Below, one piece after another: positions 1 to 5,593 of a DNA stretch of 6,691 bases. The DNA lies in contig DBQZ01000093.1 in the NCBI GenBank assembly GCA_002305435.1, positions 1-6,691 on the forward strand. The letters are read 5' to 3'. How positions within the stretch are numbered: position 1 is the first letter of the stretch; each line of letters begins with the position of its first letter. This stretch comes from Clostridiales bacterium UBA1381. Its GTDB lineage: Bacteria > Bacillota > Clostridia > UBA1381. Under the pieces are notes generated by a model, which was not told the origin of the DNA, ran no database searches, and worked only from the letters and a program-made list of their open reading frames with translations. Made by a program: the position numbers and the translations under genes.

Positions 1-435
1 GTTATAGAATACCACTTTAGTGATATGACCAATACCATCCCCTGATGTCCTGTAACTTAAACCAAATGACTGAATATGGAATACCTCCGGATGCTCAGTC
101 AAAAGCCCATATATCACCAGGTCAAGACCGTTATAATCATATATGCTGTTTTCATCAGCTCTTACCGTTATCCCAAGATCCTCAACGTCTGCTTCTGTAG
201 CTCCACTCTTCATCGCCGCTAAAATAATCTCAGCGGTCTTTTCCTTGTCATATTCAGTAAGTTCCGCTTCACTGCTGTTGTCAGCCAAGGAAACAGCCGA
301 CTCAAGCTCTACTGTAATCTGCGGCGCACGATAGCTGCCGAGCATAGGATTTACCGCATCCTCCGCCATTACCTGCGGCAGTGTCATCATAGCTATTGAC
401 GCTGAAATGGCGGCAGCTATTAGTTTTTTTAACAT
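1..435 (-). CDS. Secreted protein, N-terminal part only (possible transglutaminase-like family)
   Basis: This reading frame is open from an ATG at 435 down to the window edge, giving the first 145 residues; the C-terminus lies outside. Residues 1-25 form a signal peptide: MLKKL, a hydrophobic core rich in A/I/M, and a likely cut after QVMA, so the product should be exported. Residues 26-145 are acidic and soluble. The stretch around residues 106-125 (LVIYGLLTEHPEVFHIQSFG) followed by a Y/S/G segment resembles the region that precedes the catalytic domain in many clostridial secreted transglutaminase-like proteins, but that domain is not in the window, so the family is inferred. GAGGAGG at 447-453 lies 11 nt before the ATG; an in-frame TTG at 441-439 is only 5 nt from it and would add two residues, so the exact start is open. 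The gene is divergent from ssrA and has its own promoter. Confidence 0.82.
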   Translation of the reverse strand, partial: MLKKLIAAAISASIAMMTLPQVMAEDAVNPMLGSYRAPQITVELESAVSLADNSSEAELTEYDKEKTAEIILAAMKSGATEADVEDLGITVRADENSIYDYNGLDLVIYGLLTEHPEVFHIQSFGLSYRTSGDGIGHITKVVFYN

Positions 436-446
436 TCTCAATAAAA

Positions 447-453
447 CCTCCTC
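447..453 (-). promoter_or_regulatory. Ribosome binding site of the secreted protein
   Basis: The minus strand reads GAGGAGG. It is 11 nt before the ATG at 435 and 5 nt before an in-frame TTG at 441. This site confirms that translation starts here but leaves open which of the two codons is used. Confidence 0.75.
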
Positions 454-487
454 ATTGTTTCATTCTGCAATGCAAGATCGTATTACA

Positions 488-516
488 ATTATATCATACA
501 TACCTGCAATTTACAA
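488..516 (-). promoter_or_regulatory. Promoter of the secreted-protein gene
   Basis: On the minus strand a TTGTAA -35 box (511-516) is separated by exactly 17 nt from a perfect TATAAT -10 box (488-493). The -10 box is preceded by TGA, the extended -10 motif. The expected start of transcription is near 481, which gives a leader of about 45 nt. A second TATAAT (520-525, minus) lies upstream but has no good -35 box at the right distance. Confidence 0.7.
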
Positions 517-627
517 TAGATTATATGAATAAAATTATATACAAATAACCCTTGCTTCCGCTTACATTTGCGCAACATTTTTCACAAAAATTTCACATTT
601 TTCATATAAAATTACGTTTTAAACCGC

Positions 628-656
628 TTGACTTTAGCGCATACTTATGGTATACT
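628..656 (+). promoter_or_regulatory. Promoter of ssrA (tmRNA)
   Basis: TTGACT at 628-633 and TATACT at 651-656 are separated by 17 nt, which is close to the housekeeping sigma-A consensus. Transcription should begin near 663, a few bases before the mature tmRNA 5' end at 668, leaving a short leader for RNase P to remove. The upstream DNA (575-610) is rich in A and T tracts and could act as an UP element; this last point is inference. Confidence 0.85.
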
Positions 657-667
657 GTAGAGTACAC

Positions 668-1021
668 GGGGCTGCAATGGCTTCGACGGGGATAGGGAAG
701 CCCGGGAAGCGAGCTGCGGAGGAGCCGTCCGCATTACCAAGGCTCAAACTTAAATATAAACGCTAACGATACAGAATTAGCTTACGCTGCCTAATTGCGG
801 CGTTGTCTCCCCTGCGTTTACCACGGCGCAGGCTGAGGCATAACATCAGTGGTGAACGTGAGCCGGAGAGCGTCCCGCCTTCGGCCATGACCAAGGGACT
901 ACCGACGCCATAGCCTCGGCCGTGAGGTTTTGGCGAAGGGAATGTTTTTCGCGGCCTGCGCTCGGAGAAACTTGGGTGGATCTGTTTTCGGACAGGAGTT
1001 CGATTCTCCTCAGCTCCACCA
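668..1021 (+). ncRNA. ssrA: Transfer-messenger RNA (tmRNA)
   Basis: tmRNA rescues ribosomes stalled on broken messages: it enters the A site like alanyl-tRNA, then supplies a short message that tags the nascent protein for proteolysis. The 5' end GGGGCTGCAATGGCTTCGAC and the 3' end AGGAGTTCGATTCTCCT followed by CAGCTCCACCA are the hallmarks of the tRNA-like domain. GGGGCTG pairs with CAGCTCC over 7 bp with one G-U pair (the G-U typical of alanine acceptors), followed by A and an encoded CCA. The T arm has a 5-bp stem AGGAG/CTCCT around TTCGATT. The message part starts with GCT at 762. The length of 354 nt is normal for a one-piece tmRNA. It is transcribed alone, between its own promoter and terminator. 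There is no sign of an integrated element at its 3' end. Confidence 0.98.
762..794 (+). other. tmRNA proteolysis tag reading frame, ANDTELAYAA
   Basis: The resume codon GCT (762-764) follows ATAAAC, as in other clostridial tmRNAs. The frame reads GCT AAC GAT ACA GAA TTA GCT TAC GCT GCC and stops at TAA (792-794), so the tag is ANDTELAYAA, 10 residues. The other two frames meet stops almost at once, so this is the only sensible reading. The start AND- matches the Escherichia coli tag, and the end is AYAA in place of the usual ALAA. The stop lies at the start of a GC-rich stretch, as is normal for tmRNA. Confidence 0.92.
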
Positions 1022-1034
1022 ATACCCTAATATA

Positions 1035-1069
1035 CAAAGACCCCAATCTTTGAGGTCTTTGTTTTTTTT
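1035..1069 (+). terminator. Intrinsic terminator of ssrA
   Basis: CAAAGACC (1035-1042) pairs perfectly with GGTCTTTG (1054-1061) around an 11-nt loop and is followed by eight T residues (1062-1069). It lies 14 nt after the tmRNA CCA end. Confidence 0.9.
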
Positions 1070-1073
1070 GTAG

Positions 1074-1105
1074 AAAAAAATCGAGGACTCCCATCCCCGA
1101 TTTTT
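1074..1105 (-). terminator. Intrinsic terminator of the symporter gene
   Basis: Read on the minus strand, AAAAATCGGGGA pairs with TCCTCGATTTTT (12 bp, one G-U) around the six-base loop TGGGAG, and the T run continues to 1074. It begins only 6 nt after the symporter stop. It could also work on the plus strand, where a T run follows the same stem (1101-1106), as a back-up for the tmRNA terminator. Confidence 0.88.
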
Positions 1106-1111
1106 TATATC

Positions 1112-2662
1112 TTATTTCATTTCCTGCTCTCTTTGTATATCCTCGTATGCTGAATACATCGGACGTATGCCGGGCTTTTTCAGGATTTCCCGGTCGATAT
1201 AGTTTTTCGTCACCTTTATAACCGTACCCGACAAAAGAAGCACGCCGATAAGGTTCGGTATGGCCATCATACCGTTGAACGTATCGGAAAGATCCCATGC
1301 CAGCTGGAGATTCATCGTAGCTCCGAATACAACGAAGATTACAAATATCACCTTGTAAACAACAACACCATGGTTTCCGAAAATATATTCCACTGCCTTC
1401 TCACCGTAATACGACCAGCCGATTATCGTTGAAAGGGCAAACAGCAGTATCGCTACCGCAACAAATTTCCCTGCAAATCCGCCGAACCCGCTCGTAAACG
1501 CTGCCGATACAAGCGGCACGCCTTCAAGCGTCGTCGTTTCCGCAACTCCTGTACACAATACAACAAGGGCAGTCATCGTGCAGACTACTATCGTATCCGT
1601 GAATACCTCAAACACGCCCCACATTCCCTGTACGGCAGGTTCTTTCGTATCTGAGGCGGAGTTTACTATAACCGAGGAGCCAAGACCGGCTTCGTTCGAG
1701 AAAACGCCCCTCTTTAATCCCCATGTCATTGCATTTTTCACCGCTGCTCCGGCAAAACCGCCCGCTGCCGCTCTCAAGCCGAAAGCGTCTGCGAAAATAT
1801 CGGCAAAAGCGCCTGGGATATTTTTATAGTTCATTGCAATTATCACAAGCGAACCGATTATGTACAAAAGCGCCATGAACGGCACCATCTTTTCTGTCGT
1901 CTTTCCTATCCTCTGCACTCCGCCAAGAACTATAACCGCAACTATAACAGCAAGTATAACGCCGATAATAAGCCCGTAAAGCGGCACTGTATCAAACAGC
2001 TTAATATTTAGGGCTTCTATCGGGAATGATGACTGTATTGCGCTTGATATGGAATTTACCTGCGACATATTTCCTATACCGAACGATGCCAGTATGCAGA
2101 AAAGCGCAAACAACGCTGCAAGCCATTTACAATGCAGACCGTTCTTTATGTAATACATAGCTCCGCCCGACCATTCGCCTTTGTCGTTCTTGCGGCGGTA
2201 GTAGATTCCAAGCACATTTTCCGAAAAGCTCGTCATCATTCCGAAAAACGCCGACACCCACATCCAGAACACGGCTCCAGGACCGCCCATTGTGATAGCT
2301 GTGGCAACGCCGGCAATATTGCCGGTACCAATGGTTGCCGCCAAAGCCGTGGACATCGCCTGAAACTGTGTCAGGGATTTTTTGTCCTTCTCCTTCTTGC
2401 CCGGCTTTTTGCGGAACACCCCTACTATCGTCTTTGAAAACACGTGCTTTATACGCACTATCTGGAAAAATTTAAGCCTGATGCTCAAATATACGCCGGT
2501 GCCTATTATCAGTATCAGCATCGGTACACCCCATACCACACTGTTCACTGCACCGTTGACGGTTTCAATAACCCCAACCACACCGTCTGAGGCGTAAGCC
2601 GGAACCGAAATGCAGATGAGCAGCGTCATCATCATCGCCAATCCAAGAAATTTTTTTACCAT
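1112..2662 (-). CDS. Sodium:alanine/glycine symporter, AGCS family
   Basis: This is a multi-pass membrane carrier that takes up small neutral amino acids (alanine or glycine) together with Na+ (the family may also use H+). At 516 residues it is slightly longer than the usual 440-490. Family hallmarks: TALAATIGTGNIAGVATAI at 105-123, GGPGAVFWMW at 126-135, GGAMYYI at 166-172, KRGVFSNEAGLGS at 317-329 and STIIGWSYYGEKAVEY at 411-426. About ten further hydrophobic segments are spread over 40-480. Residues 1-25 (MVKK, hydrophobic core, PAYAS) look like a cleavable signal peptide before the first true helix at about 43-61, which explains the extra length. The ATG has AGGGGAG (2675-2681) 12 nt upstream, a rather long gap. 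The gene is monocistronic, with its own promoter, leader hairpin and terminator. Substrate cannot be decided from sequence, so no symbol (alsT, agcS, dagA) is assigned. Confidence 0.95.
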   Translation of the reverse strand: MVKKFLGLAMMMTLLICISVPAYASDGVVGVIETVNGAVNSVVWGVPMLILIIGTGVYLSIRLKFFQIVRIKHVFSKTIVGVFRKKPGKKEKDKKSLTQFQAMSTALAATIGTGNIAGVATAITMGGPGAVFWMWVSAFFGMMTSFSENVLGIYYRRKNDKGEWSGGAMYYIKNGLHCKWLAALFALFCILASFGIGNMSQVNSISSAIQSSFPIEALNIKLFDTVPLYGLIIGVILAVIVAVIVLGGVQRIGKTTEKMVPFMALLYIIGSLVIIAMNYKNIPGAFADIFADAFGLRAAAGGFAGAAVKNAMTWGLKRGVFSNEAGLGSSVIVNSASDTKEPAVQGMWGVFEVFTDTIVVCTMTALVVLCTGVAETTTLEGVPLVSAAFTSGFGGFAGKFVAVAILLFALSTIIGWSYYGEKAVEYIFGNHGVVVYKVIFVIFVVFGATMNLQLAWDLSDTFNGMMAIPNLIGVLLLSGTVIKVTKNYIDREILKKPGIRPMYSAYEDIQREQEMK

Positions 2663-2674
2663 TTTTTTCGGTCA

Positions 2675-2681
2675 CTCCCCT
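2675..2681 (-). promoter_or_regulatory. Ribosome binding site of the symporter
   Basis: The minus strand reads AGGGGAG, followed by a 12-nt spacer to the ATG at 2662, longer than the usual 5-9. The site lies between two copies of CCGAAAAAAA (plus coordinates 2681-2690 and 2662-2671); the start codon overlaps the end of the second copy. Confidence 0.6.
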
Positions 2682-2687
2682 TTTTTT

Positions 2688-2708
2688 CGGCAGTATTAAA
2701 AACTGCCG
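2688..2708 (-). promoter_or_regulatory. Leader hairpin before the symporter
   Basis: CGGCAGT and ACTGCCG form a perfect 7-bp stem with a 7-nt loop. It sits in the predicted untranslated leader, 6 nt before the ribosome binding site. In the direction of the symporter it is followed by A residues, not T, so it is not a terminator for this transcript. It may stabilise the message or bind a regulator; function is unknown. Confidence 0.55.
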
Positions 2709-2734
2709 TCATTTTTCATAACAGTAATGTATTG

Positions 2735-2743
2735 ATTATATCA
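2735..2743 (-). promoter_or_regulatory. Promoter of the symporter gene (extended -10)
   Basis: The minus strand reads TGA TATAAT, a perfect -10 box (2735-2740) with an extended -10 TG motif (2741-2743). No good -35 box lies 17 nt upstream (TGCAAA is the nearest), which fits an extended -10 promoter. Transcription would start near 2728 and give a leader of about 66 nt containing the hairpin at 2688-2708. Confidence 0.6.
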
Positions 2744-2764
2744 CAAAATCAACTAATTTGCACG

Positions 2765-2821
2765 AAAAAAATACTCCGCTGTATCACTTTTTAAAATTAT
2801 GTGAACCAACGAAGTATTTTT
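2765..2821 (-). terminator. Terminator at the end of the purB-purA-birA operon
   Basis: On the minus strand AAAAATACTTCG (2810-2821) pairs with CGGAGTATTTTT (2767-2778), 12 bp with one G-U pair. Inside it a second short stem TCAC/GTGA follows after a symmetric 5-nt internal loop, and the top loop is AT-rich. The T run is seven long (2765-2771). It starts 29 nt after the stop of the small membrane protein and ends before the symporter promoter, so it separates the two transcription units. Confidence 0.82.
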
Positions 2822-2850
2822 ATGTTTAATTTTAGCAGATATGCACAAAA

Positions 2851-3321
2851 TTATTTGCTGTTTTTCTTTCTAACCGCACCGATTATTACTATTATAACAA
2901 CAACTGCGCATATTCCTATAGCAACCCAAACGCCGGCGCTTATTGTTTGCTGCCCGTCCGCTTCAGCGGCGGTATCCCCTGTCTGAGCGTTCTCGGACTG
3001 TTCCTGGGACTGCTGTGCAGCTTCCTGCTGCTGTGCGGCCTGTTCTTCTGCTGCCTGCTGTTTTTCCGCCTGCTCCTCTTCCTGACGCTGCTGTTCTTTT
3101 TCTATATCGTCATCGCTGACCTGTCCCTGGGAAGCCTTATCAAGGAACTCCTGCTCCTCTTCACCTATCGGATCCATAGCAGTCGATTCCTCGCCGGGAG
3201 CCATTGTCGCCGGACTGCCTGCACCGGGGGTTACCGCCGGTGTATCGCCCGTTGCAAATACTGCCGTCATCGTAAGCATCATTATGAGCATTGCCAGAAG
3301 CACGCTAAAACTCTTCTTCAT
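2851..3321 (-). CDS. Small membrane-anchored exported protein with Q/E-rich coiled coil, unknown function
   Basis: I do not recognise this 156-residue protein. Its layout is clear: a signal peptide at 1-23 (MKKSFSVLLAML..., likely cut after VFA); a P/G/T/A-rich flexible part at 24-50; an acidic segment at 53-75; a strongly helical, Q/E/A-rich stretch at about 71-108 that should form a coiled coil; a linker to 127; one membrane helix at 128-150 (GVWVAIGICAVVVIIVIIGA); and a basic tail RKKNSK. This predicts a type I protein with its body outside the cell. No LPXTG motif or enzyme motif is visible. I chose the ATG at 3321 because AAGGAGGAG lies 8 nt before it and the signal peptide begins there; an upstream in-frame ATG at 3354 overlaps the birA stop (ATGA), has a poor binding site, and would put 11 charged residues before the signal. 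It is the last gene of the operon, 29 nt after birA. Confidence 0.85.
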   Translation of the reverse strand: MKKSFSVLLAMLIMMLTMTAVFATGDTPAVTPGAGSPATMAPGEESTAMDPIGEEEQEFLDKASQGQVSDDDIEKEQQRQEEEQAEKQQAAEEQAAQQQEAAQQSQEQSENAQTGDTAAEADGQQTISAGVWVAIGICAVVVIIVIIGAVRKKNSK

Positions 3322-3327
3322 GCTTTT

Positions 3328-3336
3328 CTCCTCCTT
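3328..3336 (-). promoter_or_regulatory. Ribosome binding site that sets the start of the small membrane protein
   Basis: The minus strand reads AAGGAGGAG in the 29-nt gap after birA. Its AGGAGG core is 8 nt from the ATG at 3321. It is the strongest Shine-Dalgarno site in the window and rules in favour of this ATG over the one at 3354. Confidence 0.85.
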
Positions 3337-3350
3337 TTCCTGTGTATACG

Positions 3351-4292
3351 TCATACGTAACCGTAAATCCCACGCACCGAAACCTCGCCCGAATTAAGGG
3401 CACGGCGGCCGTGTTCATCCTCTATCACCAAAGCGCCGCTCTCGTCTATATCAGCGCCGAACGCACGAGTCGTGCTGCCGTGTTCTATAACAGCCACCTC
3501 ACGCCCAATCGTGATACATCTGCGTCTGTATTCCTCTCTTATTGCCGCAAAACCGCCTTTTGTGAGCTTTTTATAATACAGCTCGAACCGCTCAAGTATT
3601 TCCTCTGCCAGTTTGCGCCTGTTTTTGGAAACTCCTGTTTCTATTGCGACAGAGGTCGCCTTGTCACAAAGCTCCGGCGGGAAGTCCGGCGTGTTGACAT
3701 TTACGCCTATTCCCACGACAGCATAGTTTACACGCTCCATCTCCGCAGACATTTCAGTGAGTATTCCACAGACCTTTTTTCCGTTTATGACAACATCGTT
3801 CGGCCATTTAATGTCGCCCTCAAGCGATTCTGCCGCAGCAAGCCCGGCAGCTAAAGTTACCGGCACCACCTCCGGCGGTGTCAGCTCTGGCTTTAGAAGC
3901 ACGCTCATCCAAATCCCGCCTCCTGGCGGCGACAGCCAGCTTCGTCCAAGCCTTCCTCGCCCGGCAGTCTGCACCTCTGCGGCAAATACAGTCCCCTCCG
4001 GCATATCGCTGCGCCTTTTCGCCTCGCTGTTCGTTGACTCACAGCTGTACGTCCAGACCAAATTGCGGCCGACAAACTCCGTTGACGGCGACAGTCTGCT
4101 AAGAGCATCTTCGGGGATTTTCAGCATATATCCCCGCTTTGTCGAGGATTCAATCTGCCAGCCCTCACGGCGCAGCTCGTTTATATTCTTCCACACAGCC
4201 GAGCGGGTTATTCCCAGACAGCGGCTCATTTCCTCTCCGGAAACGCAGCCGCCGTCTGCCATGAGCAAATGCTCGAGAATTTTTTGTTTCAT
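3351..4292 (-). CDS. birA: Biotin--[acetyl-CoA-carboxylase] ligase / biotin repressor
   Basis: BirA activates biotin with ATP to biotinyl-5'-AMP and joins it to a lysine of biotin-dependent carboxylases. The protein has 313 residues, the normal size of the two-function class. Residues 1-60 are a winged helix-turn-helix (VSGEEMSRCLGITRSAVWK at 17-35, wing through KRGYML), so it should also repress biotin synthesis or uptake genes. The catalytic domain shows STNSEA at 86-91, the biotinyl-AMP loop GRGRLGRSW at 111-119, KWPND at 162-166, the GKKVCGILTE lysine motif at 171-180 (K173 probably equals the E. coli catalytic Lys) and GIGVNVN at 194-200. A C-terminal SH3-like domain covers about 265-313. 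The ATG directly follows the purA stop (TAAATG). The nearest GAGG is 17 nt away, so translation is probably coupled to purA. No biotin genes or BirA operator are visible in the window. Confidence 0.96.
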   Translation of the reverse strand: MKQKILEHLLMADGGCVSGEEMSRCLGITRSAVWKNINELRREGWQIESSTKRGYMLKIPEDALSRLSPSTEFVGRNLVWTYSCESTNSEAKRRSDMPEGTVFAAEVQTAGRGRLGRSWLSPPGGGIWMSVLLKPELTPPEVVPVTLAAGLAAAESLEGDIKWPNDVVINGKKVCGILTEMSAEMERVNYAVVGIGVNVNTPDFPPELCDKATSVAIETGVSKNRRKLAEEILERFELYYKKLTKGGFAAIREEYRRRCITIGREVAVIEHGSTTRAFGADIDESGALVIEDEHGRRALNSGEVSVRGIYGYV

Positions 4293-5567
4293 TTATCTGT
4301 AGATAATATCCTCACGTCCGGGGCCGTTGGATACGATCTTAATCGGCACCTCAAGCTCTTTTTCCACGAACTCTATATATGCACGGCAGTTTTCGGGAAG
4401 ATCCTCATACTTCTTTATGCCTCTTATATCCTCTTTCCAGCCGGGCAGTACCTTAAGGACGGGCTTTGCCTTGTTGAGCTTATCGGTTGTGGGGAAATCA
4501 CGCAGAACCTTTCCGTCCACCTCATATCCCACGCATACCGGTATCTCATCCAAATATCCCAGCACATCAAGCACAGTAAACGCCACCTGAGTAGCTCCCT
4601 GTACCATACAGCCATAGCGGGAAGCCACGCAGTCAAACCAGCCCATTCTTCTGGGACGGCCGGTCGTAACGCCGTATTCCCCGCCGTCGCCGCCGCGTTT
4701 TCTAAGCTCGTCCGCCTCTTCGCCGAATATCTCGCTTACAAAGGCGCCGGCTCCTACAGCAGAGGAGTACGCCTTAACAACGGTGATTATCTCCTTTATC
4801 TCATACGGCGGTATACCCGCTCCGCAGGCTCCATAGCCCGCAAGCGTCGAGGAAGATGTCGTAAACGGATATATTCCGAAATCCGGATCCTTTAAGGAAC
4901 CAAGCTGACCTTCAAGCAGAATGTTCTTGCCGGATTTTATCGCCTCGTGCATGAACTGAGCCGAATCGATAACGTACGGCTTAACCATCTCGGCGTATTC
5001 CTTAAGCGTCTTGTAAAGCTCATCCGCATCAAGAAGCGGTTTATGGTATACGTGCTCCAGAAGAAGGTTCTTCACCTCAAGAACGTTCTTTATTTTCTCA
5101 TAAAGCTCATCCTCGCCGAACAGCTCCCATACCTGGAAACCGATTTTTGAGAACTTGTCCGAGAAGAACGGAGCAATACCCGATTTTGTGGAACCGAACT
5201 GACGGTCGGAGAGTCTCTCCTCCTCGTACTGGTCGAACAGCTTATGATACGGCATGAGCACCTGTGCCCGCTCCGCTACCTTGATGTTCGGCATAGGCAC
5301 ACCACGGCCTGTTATGTCCTTTATTTCAGCGAAAAGCTCCGGTATGTCAAGAGCTACGCCGTTGCCTATCATGTTTACAACATTCGAGTTAAACGCACCC
5401 GACGGAAGAAGATGAAGACCGAACTTACCGTATTCGTTTACGATAGTATGCCCGGCGTTTGCTCCTCCTTGAAAGCGTATGACAATATCCGCCTCTTTGG
5501 CGAGCATATCGGTTATTTTGCCCTTGCCTTCGTCGCCCCAGTTAGCTCCTACGATTGCTTTTACCAT
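4293..5567 (-). CDS. purA: Adenylosuccinate synthetase
   Basis: PurA joins IMP and aspartate using GTP to give adenylosuccinate, the first committed step to AMP, in the cytoplasm. The protein is full length at 424 residues. Visible motifs: P-loop-like GDEGKGK at 11-17 with the catalytic Asp at 12, GGANAGHT with catalytic His at 40, FGSTKSGIAP at 124-133 in the IMP site, YPFTTSSST at 233-241, TTGRPRRMGW at 301-310 (aspartate loop and switch), and NGPGRED at 414-420. Some positions differ from the E. coli type: EGQLG at 219-223 for EGAQG, and TVLD at 331-334 for TKLD. From memory these changes are shared by many clostridial PurA proteins, so I take it as a functional clade variant. AAGGA lies 10 nt before the ATG. 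The gene sits 26 nt after purB and touches birA. Confidence 0.97.
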   Translation of the reverse strand: MVKAIVGANWGDEGKGKITDMLAKEADIVIRFQGGANAGHTIVNEYGKFGLHLLPSGAFNSNVVNMIGNGVALDIPELFAEIKDITGRGVPMPNIKVAERAQVLMPYHKLFDQYEEERLSDRQFGSTKSGIAPFFSDKFSKIGFQVWELFGEDELYEKIKNVLEVKNLLLEHVYHKPLLDADELYKTLKEYAEMVKPYVIDSAQFMHEAIKSGKNILLEGQLGSLKDPDFGIYPFTTSSSTLAGYGACGAGIPPYEIKEIITVVKAYSSAVGAGAFVSEIFGEEADELRKRGGDGGEYGVTTGRPRRMGWFDCVASRYGCMVQGATQVAFTVLDVLGYLDEIPVCVGYEVDGKVLRDFPTTDKLNKAKPVLKVLPGWKEDIRGIKKYEDLPENCRAYIEFVEKELEVPIKIVSNGPGREDIIYR

Positions 5568-5593
5568 AGCATTTATTTCCTTTCTTTTGCGTA

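Noticed and set aside
1003..1021. Possible attachment site of a genomic island at the 3' end of ssrA
   Set aside because: ssrA 3' ends are common integration targets, but the gene is followed at once by its own terminator and a housekeeping-type carrier, with no integrase and no repeated copy of the end in the window.
846..1298. Open frame of 150 codons on the minus strand across the tmRNA gene and the symporter 3' end
   Set aside because: It runs antisense through tmRNA and both terminators and overlaps the symporter in another frame. Structured RNA explains the lack of stops.
2663..2764. Glycine or other riboswitch before the amino-acid symporter
   Set aside because: The predicted leader is only about 66 nt and contains a single short hairpin without any known aptamer core.
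3354..3354. Upstream ATG as start of the small membrane protein
   Set aside because: It overlaps the birA stop, lacks a good ribosome binding site, and would place 11 charged residues before the signal peptide; the ATG at 3321 is much better supported.
2947..3360. Leucine/cysteine-rich open frame on the plus strand
   Set aside because: It is the complement of the CAG/GAG-rich small membrane protein gene; the run of L, C and F residues is a by-product of that codon bias, and it has no credible ribosome binding site.
4269..4895. Open frame of 208 codons on the plus strand
   Set aside because: It lies antisense to purA, whose motifs are unmistakable; the protein shows no recognisable domain.
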